Shown here: piece by piece, positions 1 through 7,065 of the stretch
Position numbering within the stretch: position 1 is the first letter of the stretch
Layout of the letters: the number at the start of each line of letters is the position of its first letter
NCBI RefSeq assembly: GCF_937936435.1
Contig: NZ_CALDDG010000063.1
Location: forward strand, 1 to 21,243
Source of the DNA: an uncultured Sulfuricurvum sp.
Lineage (GTDB): Bacteria; Campylobacterota; Campylobacteria; Campylobacterales; Sulfurimonadaceae
Direction: 5' to 3'
Length of the DNA stretch: 21,243 nucleotides
Made by a program: the position numbers and the translations under genes
The notes under the pieces: generated by a model
The model's database searches: none
What the model was told of the DNA's origin: nothing
The model's input: only the letters and a program-made list of their open reading frames with translations

Positions 1-2
1 AA

Positions 3-605
3 AAAACCAAACAGGTCTATGAACTCAAATGGGACGGAGAGATGAAAGTCACTCTCGATACGTTTGTCGATCTCGGGGGAGCTTTCATCGCGGCGTTAGT
101 CTTGATTTTCCTCCTTATGGTCGTTTATTACAAAAGCTTTGCTCTGAGCGGAATCGTCCTTCTCGGAAGTTTCCTCTCGATCATCGGAGTCATTATCGGA
201 CACTGGATCATGGATATCTTCACCACAGATACCTTTTTCCTTACCGCAACTTCATTGATCGGATTCATTGCCCTGATCGGTATTAGTTCGCGCAACTCCC
301 TCCTTCTGATCGATTTCACCAAATCGCTGATGCTGGATAAGGGGATGCACAAACAAGAGGCAATCGCCTATGCGACGGCAACCCGCGCCAAACCGATTTT
401 TCTGACCGCGGCGGCTATTATCCTGGCTTCTACTCTACTCGCCAGTGATGCAGTATTCGGAGGGCTTGGAGTCTCGCTGATTTTTGGTACAATTGCGGCA
501 GTCATTGCATCGCTCGTGGTTGTCCCCGTCCTCATCGATAATTCCGATTTGGAACGCCATTTCAATTTCCGCGAACGTAAAACCGTATCGATAAAGGAAC
601 CCTAA
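3..605 (+). CDS. RND-family efflux permease, C-terminal part (5' end outside window)
   Basis: This is the last 200 residues of an inner-membrane resistance-nodulation-division transporter, which exports substrates using the proton gradient. The frame is open from the first in-frame codon at the window edge through the ATG at 42, so that ATG is internal and the gene starts upstream. About five hydrophobic segments follow in the order expected for the last helices of AcrB-type pumps. The stretch GISSRNSLLLIDF corresponds to the conserved loop and helix after TM10 in AcrB-like permeases. TRAKPIFLTAAA matches the next conserved segment, and the final helix ends in VVVPVLI. The short charged cytoplasmic tail is typical. 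The family is clear, but the substrate class (drug, metal or lipid) cannot be judged without the porter domains. A FapA-family gene follows 6 nt after the stop, probably co-transcribed. Confidence 0.88.
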   Translation, partial: KTKQVYELKWDGEMKVTLDTFVDLGGAFIAALVLIFLLMVVYYKSFALSGIVLLGSFLSIIGVIIGHWIMDIFTTDTFFLTATSLIGFIALIGISSRNSLLLIDFTKSLMLDKGMHKQEAIAYATATRAKPIFLTAAAIILASTLLASDAVFGGLGVSLIFGTIAAVIASLVVVPVLIDNSDLERHFNFRERKTVSIKEP

Positions 606-611
606 CCTACC

Positions 612-2417
612 GTGTTTACCCCGATCAATAAAACTTCCACCAACGTAATGAGCGATTTGCTCACTATCGCCAAAGATCGGGGAGTCGCGGTAGATGAACT
701 GGATTTTGACCTTCTCACCTACGAAACCTATTATAAAGGGACGGTAGATGATGAATGGCAATATCTCGAGGGGGACAATCTCCTCGAACAAACAACCGAA
801 ATCGAAATCCGTTCCAAACTTTTTTTGCTTCGCCAAGAGTATCAAATCCATATTCGCCCTTTTAGTCCTCATCCTTATCTGGATTTGCGTTTTTCGATTG
901 CCACCGATAAGTACAAAAGTAAAGCAGTCGCAATTATCGATCCTAAATCAACAATCCCTTTAAAAAAAGGAGTTCAAAAATGGATCAAAGAGGCTATTGT
1001 CCGAAAACAGCTCCGTCACGGACTGATGATCGGTATTTTCAGCACTCACCTCGATCAGGAGATCAACCGATTTCTCCTTAAAATTCAAAAAGAGGGAGCC
1101 TTGTCGGCACCGTATCGTCTTCCCATAGCCGAACTCTTTCCGCCCGTCCCTCCGACGAACGACAAGATCATCCTCCACTATAAAGAACTCAACAAATCAA
1201 ACAGTCTGATAGAGGGGGTCCATCCCGACGATCTCATCCTCGAATACGTCTTTGCCAAACACGGACGCGACGGACGGGCCTGTGACGGCAATCACATCCT
1301 GGTTCCCGAACCCGTTATCCGATATGCCGGGCAGCTGGTTGTCGACGAAGAGAGCGTCAAAGCCGAAGAAGACGAGGAAAGCATCCGTTTTTATGCTAAA
1401 AAATCGGGCTTCGTTCAACGGAAAAAAGGGGTCTTTCTCATAGCGCAGGAACTTCAGATCGATACGGCAAGTTTTAAAAAAACCGGCTCTATCGAAGCCG
1501 GCGTCGACAAAGAGATCTCATTGAAAATCAAGAAAAAGGTGGCGGTTGAAGACTCCATCGGAACCGGGGTCAATATCGACGTCCAAAAACTCGACGTCAG
1601 CGGTACGGTGGGGGGCAATGCTAAAATTCAGGCATGTGAAGTGACGATAGGGGCACAAACGCACCGCCATTCTAAAATCAACGTTACCGAAGCCGCCAAT
1701 ATCCATCTGCACCGCGGAAATTTGAAAGCCAAAGAGGCGATCATCGAGATACTCGAAACCGGAAAAGTCGAAGCCGATACCGTCCGGGTCTCTAAAATGG
1801 TCGGCGGCGAGATCATCGCCCGGACTGTTTATATCGATACTCTCTATTCCAATGCCCGTATTACGGCATTAGAGTCGATAGAGATTCAAACCATAGAGGG
1901 AGAAGGGAATAATCTCGTTATCGATCCTCATGCCCTTGAATCCTACCATGAAAAGATCGAAGCGCTTAAAATCGATATCCGTGCGAAAACGTCCCGTTTA
2001 CAAGAACAGAGCAAAGAGCTGATCGCACGCCAAATCTCTTTCAAAGAGAAACATAGCCGCATCAAACAATTTCAACAGCGTCTAATCGAAGCGAAAAAGA
2101 ACGGTACCGAGCCCTCCAAAGCCGATGTGATACGGGTCATGCAATTTAAAGCCGAATCAGAAGATCTGAAAAAATTTTCCGATACCCTGCAAGAAGCCGA
2201 AGCCCATTTGCATGCCTTAAACGAAGAGTTAAACAAACTATACGAAGCCGATCTGCATGCCGTCGTCATCCATCACGGAGTCTATAACGGTCACAACCGG
2301 ATTATTTTCATCGACCCGAAAACACATCAAAACTATGCCGTCACTCCCAATACACAAGTAACGACCGTTCGTCTTGTACGCGAGGGAGAAGATAAACGTC
2401 TCCTATTAGAATCTTAA
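612..2417 (+). CDS. FapA-family (DUF342) polymer-like beta-helix protein
   Basis: The 601-residue protein has the usual FapA/DUF342 plan. An N-terminal region of about 220 residues lacks clear motifs. A repetitive beta-helix follows at about 225-435, with short strands and Gly/Val/Ile turns such as SGTVGGNAKI and SKMVGGEIIAR. A charged coiled coil spans about 441-548 (KIDIRAKTSRLQEQSKEL), and a short beta C-terminus follows. FapA proteins are cytoplasmic. In Vibrio a member acts in polar flagellar assembly, but many members have no known role and 'flagellar' should not be assumed here. The start is GTG, with AAGGAA at 594-599 lying 12 nt upstream, which is slightly long. An ATG at 648 is the alternative but has no better ribosome site. 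The gene sits 6 nt after the RND permease, which suggests one transcript. Confidence in the family is high and in the role low. Confidence 0.85.
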   Translation: MFTPINKTSTNVMSDLLTIAKDRGVAVDELDFDLLTYETYYKGTVDDEWQYLEGDNLLEQTTEIEIRSKLFLLRQEYQIHIRPFSPHPYLDLRFSIATDKYKSKAVAIIDPKSTIPLKKGVQKWIKEAIVRKQLRHGLMIGIFSTHLDQEINRFLLKIQKEGALSAPYRLPIAELFPPVPPTNDKIILHYKELNKSNSLIEGVHPDDLILEYVFAKHGRDGRACDGNHILVPEPVIRYAGQLVVDEESVKAEEDEESIRFYAKKSGFVQRKKGVFLIAQELQIDTASFKKTGSIEAGVDKEISLKIKKKVAVEDSIGTGVNIDVQKLDVSGTVGGNAKIQACEVTIGAQTHRHSKINVTEAANIHLHRGNLKAKEAIIEILETGKVEADTVRVSKMVGGEIIARTVYIDTLYSNARITALESIEIQTIEGEGNNLVIDPHALESYHEKIEALKIDIRAKTSRLQEQSKELIARQISFKEKHSRIKQFQQRLIEAKKNGTEPSKADVIRVMQFKAESEDLKKFSDTLQEAEAHLHALNEELNKLYEADLHAVVIHHGVYNGHNRIIFIDPKTHQNYAVTPNTQVTTVRLVREGEDKRLLLES

Positions 2418-2479
2418 AAAAAATCAACTTCTTTTAAAGACGACAAAAAGATTTTAATTTTTTACGCTACAAAACGTCT

Positions 2480-3916
2480 ATGAAATTATTTGATTTATCC
2501 CTTAGCACTCCCTATTTGTCCCTCGATCCTATCTTCTACCATGAAGTTTCAACGACGCCGTTACGGAATCCCCGTTTGGTAAGCGTCAATGCCGAAGCGG
2601 CAAAGATGCTCGGCCTGGATCCCGAAAAACTCTCTGCCCGAGAGCTCGAAGAGCTCCTCAACGGAACACGCCTACTCCCGGGCTCACGCCCCTATGCGAT
2701 GTGCTATGCCGGACATCAGTTCGGCTATTATGTCCCCCGGCTGGGAGACGGACGCGCCATTAATCTCGGCGTTGTCGGAGGCTGGAACCTCCAGCTAAAA
2801 GGATCAGGACAGACCCTCTACTCCCGACAGGGAGACGGGCGAGCCGTTTTACGCTCGTCGATTCGGGAATATTTGATGAGCGAAGCGATGCACGGGCTCG
2901 GCATCCCTACCAGCAGAGCGTTAGCTCTTATCGGCTCCGATGAAAAGGTAGCCCGCGAAAAATGGGAAAAAGGGGCTATCGTGCTGCGTATGGCTCCTTC
3001 CTGGATACGGTTCGGAAGTTTCGAGTATTTCTTCCATACGAACCGCCACCGGGAACTGGAATCCCTTGCCGATTTTTTGATCGCAGAATCGTTTCCCCAT
3101 TTGATCGGAGCGGAAGATGCTTATATCAAAATGTATGTCGAAATCGTAAAACGAACGGCAGAGATGATCGCACACTGGCAATCGGTAGGGTTTAACCACG
3201 GTGTCATGAATACCGATAATATGTCGGCAATCGGCATTACGATCGATTACGGCCCTTTCGCTTTTATGGATACATTTGAAAGCGGATATATTTGCAACCA
3301 TACCGATACGCAGGGGCGCTACAGCTACGATAATCAGCCCCGTATCGGATACTGGAATCTCGAACGTTTCGCTCATGCCCTTTCACCGCTCATACCGCAT
3401 GAAAAGCTCCAAAGGGAGTTAGAAAGATACGGCACGTATTTCACCACAAAACTCATGGAGCTTTTACGTGCAAAGCTCGGTATCGATACGCCGCATGACA
3501 ATGACGGCGATCTCTTACGAACACTTTTCACGGTTATGGAGAACGGTCGGAGCGATATGACGCCGTTTTTCCGTACCCTCAGCCGATACGACGGCAAACG
3601 CGAACCGCTTTTAGCCCTTTCTCTGGCGCCGAATCAGCTGAATGAGTGGCTGGATCGTTACGATGAACGCCTTGTAACCAATACCTCATCTATCGACGAA
3701 CGGCATGAGCGAATGCTCCGTACCAATCCCAAATATGTCCTCAAAAACTATATGCTTCAAGAAGCGATCGATCAGGCCGAGAACGATAATTTTAGCCTTG
3801 TAAACGATCTGCTCATGTTGGCGCAATCACCCTACGATGAGCATATGCTATTCGAACGCTATAGCCTCCCTACCCCTTTGAATCTGAAAAACTTGAAACT
3901 TAGCTGCTCCTCTTAG
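2480..3916 (+). CDS. selO: Protein adenylyltransferase SelO (YdiU family)
   Basis: SelO is a pseudokinase-fold enzyme that transfers AMP from ATP to Ser, Thr or Tyr of target proteins and is linked to redox stress. At 478 residues it equals the length of E. coli YdiU. Visible motifs are LKGSGQTLYSRQGDGRAVLR (107-126, flipped ATP site), SSIREYLMSEAM (126-137), and HGVMNTDNMS with IDYGPFAFMD. The latter two hold the presumed catalytic D246 and metal ligands N247 and D256. The protein ends in Cys-Ser-Ser, the position where animal SelO carries selenocysteine. Here it is an ordinary Cys, and no in-frame UGA precedes the end. A 62-nt AT-rich gap separates it from the FapA gene. No Shine-Dalgarno is obvious before the ATG, so initiation may be weak. 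A hairpin spans the stop codon. Confidence 0.95.
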   Translation: MKLFDLSLSTPYLSLDPIFYHEVSTTPLRNPRLVSVNAEAAKMLGLDPEKLSARELEELLNGTRLLPGSRPYAMCYAGHQFGYYVPRLGDGRAINLGVVGGWNLQLKGSGQTLYSRQGDGRAVLRSSIREYLMSEAMHGLGIPTSRALALIGSDEKVAREKWEKGAIVLRMAPSWIRFGSFEYFFHTNRHRELESLADFLIAESFPHLIGAEDAYIKMYVEIVKRTAEMIAHWQSVGFNHGVMNTDNMSAIGITIDYGPFAFMDTFESGYICNHTDTQGRYSYDNQPRIGYWNLERFAHALSPLIPHEKLQRELERYGTYFTTKLMELLRAKLGIDTPHDNDGDLLRTLFTVMENGRSDMTPFFRTLSRYDGKREPLLALSLAPNQLNEWLDRYDERLVTNTSSIDERHERMLRTNPKYVLKNYMLQEAIDQAENDNFSLVNDLLMLAQSPYDEHMLFERYSLPTPLNLKNLKLSCSS

Positions 3917-3923
3917 GAGTAGC
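3903..3923 (+). terminator. Hairpin over the selO stop codon, weak terminator candidate
   Basis: A 9-bp stem (GCTGCTCCT pairing with AGGAGTAGC, one G-U) closes on a 3-nt CTT loop and includes the selO stop codon. No T run follows directly; the nearest is the T6 at 3937-3942, inside the next hairpin. It could stabilise the 3' end or act with the second hairpin. Pairing is seen in the sequence; a terminator role is inference. Confidence 0.4.
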
Positions 3924-3926
3924 CAA

Positions 3927-3951
3927 GTTATGATTATTTTTTAATCATAAC
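3927..3951. repeat. Perfect 10-bp inverted repeat with T5 loop
   Basis: GTTATGATTA at 3927-3936 and its exact complement TAATCATAAC at 3942-3951 flank five T residues. The AT-rich arms and lack of a following T run make it a poor intrinsic terminator. Its arms contain TGATTA/TAATCA, a hexamer that recurs three more times upstream of the next gene, so it may instead be a protein-binding palindrome. Confidence 0.5.
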
Positions 3952-4144
3952 CACACCATACGGGTATGCTTTCAGACTAAAAACTCCCCTTTTATCCTTT
4001 GATTTGATTAAAAATATTATTGAAAAATTCTAAAATAATCAAATTTTTTATCATCATGATTAAAATATAAGCACTTGGCTTTCTTTATTGATACACCTCC
4101 CCATTATACTATCGCAGAATTTTTTATGCCTTTGAGGAATACCA
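3952..4144 (+). promoter_or_regulatory. AT-rich upstream region of the cache/CheW gene with TATACT -10 box
   Basis: This gene-free spacer carries a likely -10 element TATACT at 4105-4110, about 34 nt before the ATG, with no convincing -35. Weak -35 boxes are common for the main sigma factor in Campylobacterota. GAGGAA at 4134-4139, 5 nt before the start, is a good ribosome site. Upstream lie three more TGATTA/TAATCA hexamers at 4005-4010, 4036-4041 and 4057-4062, in addition to the two in the preceding inverted repeat. I found no sigma-54 or sigma-28 site. Confidence 0.5.
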
Positions 4145-6730
4145 ATGCAACGTGACAATCTCATCAGTTATATGAACAACGTGCAGACTTTTGAAAAAAA
4201 TATGAGTTCGCTTTCCGATAAATGGGATCTTTTAACCCTTCTGGGCTCGATGTCGAATATAGGGATGGATACCAGCGAAACCCGCAAAGCGTTTGAGGAT
4301 TTGCTCGACGAACCGCTGATACGGCTGATACGGGAGACATTTTACAAAAGTCTCGACGAATTGGAATCGAAAGCGCAATCTGCCATCGACATTCTGATCC
4401 GCAATCTCTTTGAACGGACAGCCGATATCGGCTTTTTAGCAACCGATGATGACATACGAAACTATCTACACTTCGTAAACGGTACCGATTTTTCCCATTC
4501 CGAGGAACTTCGGCAGGAAAAACTCGATAAAAAGAGCGCTCTTCATCAACGCTTTCAGGAGTACATTGCTAAATACAGCGTCTACGAAAATATCGTTCTT
4601 CTCGATACCAAAGGGAAAGTGTTGGTACAGTACGATCACACGAATCCTGTTACCCATTCCAAAGATCCGCTGATCCAGGAATCTTTGCGGACCCATCAAG
4701 GATACGTAGAAACGTTCCGTCCTACCGATTTGACCCTTAACAAGCCTTCTCTTATCTACTCCTATCGGGTCTGCGATGCGGAGAGTGAAGAGGCAATCGG
4801 GGTTTTATGTCTGATGTTTCGATTCGAAGATGAATTACGCGGTATATTTCAGAAGCTCATACGGGATAATCCCTATATTGCATTGGAACTTTTGAGTCCA
4901 GAGGGAAGAGTCATCGCTTCCTCCTCCCCTCACCATGTTCCGATCGGCTCACCCTTGCAGGCACGCGACAATCAAAGCCATATTACCTATTATGCCGGAT
5001 TCGAATACCTCTATAAAGCGGTCAAGACAAGCGGATATCAGGGCTATGAAGGGCCGGGATGGATCGGCCATGCGATGATACCGCTTCATCTGGCTTTCCG
5101 CACAAACCAAAATGTATCCTCCGAAGCCAATGAACTCTTTCAAAAAGTAGCCAAGACGACTGCCTATTTTCCCCAAGAGCTCAAAGATATTTTGGAAAAA
5201 GCGAAAAAAATCCAATCCGAGCTCGACATTACCGTTTGGAACGGCAACGTCCAAATCGCCAATGCCTCCAATAAAGAAAATCCCTTTACCAAAGCATTAT
5301 TAGGGGAAATCTCCAAAACGGGCGAAGAGACCAAGCGGGTATTTGAGCAAACCGTTTCCGACCTCAACAGCGCGATGCTTACCCGCTACCTCGAAGATTT
5401 GAAAATCGAATCTTCACTGGCGATCGATATTATGGATCGTAACTTATATGAACGGGCAAACGATTGCCGATGGTGGGCTTTGACATCCACTTTTCGCGAA
5501 CTTCTTTCCCAAACGGAGCTCTCAGAAAACGATCAGGAAAACATGACCTCTATTCTTACCTATATCAACGATCTCTATACCGTCTATACGACTATGTTTC
5601 TATATGACCGCGACGGTATGATTGTCGCCGTTTCCAATCCGGATAGCTCGCGCTTTATCGGAAAAAAAGTGGGACATAACTGGGCATCGCAAACACTTCT
5701 TCTTGAAACGTCTCAACATTATGTGGTCTCATGCTTCGAACCGAGTCCGTTCTACGACGGACGTTTTACCTATATTTATAACGCGGGGATCCAAAATCGC
5801 TCCGACGAAACTGTCGGCGGTATCGGTATCGTTTTCGATGCGCAGCCTCAATTTGAAGCAATGCTTTATGATGTACTGCCCAAAAACGACGATCATACGA
5901 TCAAAGACGGAATGTTTGCCCTTTTCATCGACCGATCCGGGCGTGTCATCTCTTCTACCGATTCATCGATAGAGATCGGAAGTACTATTGCCCTTCCTGA
6001 GACGATTCTGGAGATCTCTGCGGCACAAAGCGATGCACGGATGATCCGCTATAACGGTCTGTATTACGCTATCGGTGCGACCTGCTCTTCCGGTTACCGC
6101 GAATACAAACAAAGCGACGGATACCGAAACGACATCATCGCCGTCATTTTCCGTCCGATCGGGGAGTGTATCCTGGCCCAGATTCAGGCAGAAGCTCCCG
6201 CCAAACGCACTTATCTTTATCCGAAACCGACAGGAGGGGAAGATACCTGCGAAATGTCGACGTTCTTTATCGGCGGATCGCTCTTTGCCATCGAGTCCAA
6301 AGAGATCGTCTGCTCCCTCATGCATCAGGAGTTGACCTCTATTTTGCACGCGAGCGATTACAGTCTCGGCGTCATCGGTTACGACAAACGGATGGTCAAT
6401 GTCATCTCTTTGGCCAAATTGTTGGGCATGGAGAAAAAATACGATAAAGAGCATGATGCGATCATCATCATCAAAGCCACCATCGATTCGCAATCGATCC
6501 ATCTTGGACTGGCCGTCGACAGCATCTTCAGCAGCCCGGAGATTCCGCTGCGATCCATCAGTCACTACGCCAATATGCTTAAAAACGAAAATTCTCTGAC
6601 CAAAGCGGTCATCATCCCCGATCATGCCGAAGACTTTGGTAACGAAATGATTTCGATCCTGGATATCCCGAAAATATACGCTCAGCTGGTACAGCCCTAT
6701 TCACGCCCTGCCCAACGGATCATGGCCTAG
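4145..6730 (+). CDS. Soluble double cache-like sensor fused to a CheW domain
   Basis: This 861-residue chemotaxis-type protein combines sensing and coupling in one chain. Two related sensory halves are visible. Residues 80-97 (AIDILIRNLFERTADIGF) and 426-445 (AIDIMDRNLYERANDCRWWA) begin each half. In each half this is followed by helices and two PAS/cache-like strands sets with 'VLLDTKGKVLVQYD' or 'FLYDRDGMIVAVSNP', then 'SPEGRVIASS' or 'DRSGRVISST'. The C-terminal 145 residues (about 702-848) look like CheW: FFIGGSLFAIESKEI, IGYDKRMVNVISL and AVDSIFSSPEIPLRSI. CheW domains bind CheA and receptors. No signal peptide or transmembrane segment is seen, although cache domains are usually periplasmic, so the protein is probably cytoplasmic and may read an internal metabolite. 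It ends 11 nt from the convergent thiamine-binding gene. The domain call is strong for CheW and moderate for cache; the ligand is unknown. Confidence 0.8.
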   Translation: MQRDNLISYMNNVQTFEKNMSSLSDKWDLLTLLGSMSNIGMDTSETRKAFEDLLDEPLIRLIRETFYKSLDELESKAQSAIDILIRNLFERTADIGFLATDDDIRNYLHFVNGTDFSHSEELRQEKLDKKSALHQRFQEYIAKYSVYENIVLLDTKGKVLVQYDHTNPVTHSKDPLIQESLRTHQGYVETFRPTDLTLNKPSLIYSYRVCDAESEEAIGVLCLMFRFEDELRGIFQKLIRDNPYIALELLSPEGRVIASSSPHHVPIGSPLQARDNQSHITYYAGFEYLYKAVKTSGYQGYEGPGWIGHAMIPLHLAFRTNQNVSSEANELFQKVAKTTAYFPQELKDILEKAKKIQSELDITVWNGNVQIANASNKENPFTKALLGEISKTGEETKRVFEQTVSDLNSAMLTRYLEDLKIESSLAIDIMDRNLYERANDCRWWALTSTFRELLSQTELSENDQENMTSILTYINDLYTVYTTMFLYDRDGMIVAVSNPDSSRFIGKKVGHNWASQTLLLETSQHYVVSCFEPSPFYDGRFTYIYNAGIQNRSDETVGGIGIVFDAQPQFEAMLYDVLPKNDDHTIKDGMFALFIDRSGRVISSTDSSIEIGSTIALPETILEISAAQSDARMIRYNGLYYAIGATCSSGYREYKQSDGYRNDIIAVIFRPIGECILAQIQAEAPAKRTYLYPKPTGGEDTCEMSTFFIGGSLFAIESKEIVCSLMHQELTSILHASDYSLGVIGYDKRMVNVISLAKLLGMEKKYDKEHDAIIIIKATIDSQSIHLGLAVDSIFSSPEIPLRSISHYANMLKNENSLTKAVIIPDHAEDFGNEMISILDIPKIYAQLVQPYSRPAQRIMA

Positions 6731-6741
6731 TAATAGGCAGT

Positions 6742-7065
6742 TTAATGTTTGACGTTTCGGCCGAGTTTCGATTCGATCGAAGCGATTTTACCGTCCAACC
6801 GCTCCAGTTTCCCTTTTCGAATATCCAGTTTGATCGTCGAGTATACCCGCTCGCACTCTTCAAGCTGCTCATAAGCACGTTCCACAATACCGAGCGCTTC
6901 TTTCACACTCTCGCACTCGACGATCGTTCCCATCGGTGTGAGCTGATAATTTAAAGCATTTTGATCGATCATATCGATGATTTTGGCAACTTTGTGGGAA
7001 ACGGATGATCCTTCCCGACACTCTGCACTGGTTGGAAACATCGCAAACTCTAGCAATACACTCAT
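6742..7065 (-). CDS. MTH1187-family thiamine-binding protein (DUF77)
   Basis: The 107-residue protein matches the small ferredoxin-fold MTH1187/YkoF family. An N-terminal strand MSVLLEFAMFPT leads to a Ser-x-Ser turn (SSVSHKVAKIID). The family hallmark LNYQLTPMGTIVE follows at about 38-50, then RVYSTIKLDIRKG and a C-terminal helix with K-I-x-S-x-E-x-K-L. Members are small cytoplasmic oligomers reported to bind thiamine or related compounds; their physiological role is unsettled. The ATG overlaps the mutS TGA as ATGA (7062-7065), so translation is probably coupled to MutS, an unexpected partner. No thiamine biosynthesis or transport gene lies in the window. Family confidence is good; function is inferred from family members. 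Confidence 0.82.
   Translation of the reverse strand: MSVLLEFAMFPTSAECREGSSVSHKVAKIIDMIDQNALNYQLTPMGTIVECESVKEALGIVERAYEQLEECERVYSTIKLDIRKGKLERLDGKIASIESKLGRNVKH

Noticed and set aside
4071..4096. Possible sigma-54 or sigma-28 promoter before the cache/CheW gene
   Set aside because: TTGGC is present but the downstream GC element is not at the required distance, and no TAAA-N15-CGATAT arrangement is found.
5963..6625. Minus-strand open frame of 220 codons opposite the CheW domain
   Set aside because: The plus-strand CheW motifs are clear, and the antisense product has an unnatural composition rich in Asp, Arg and Gly.
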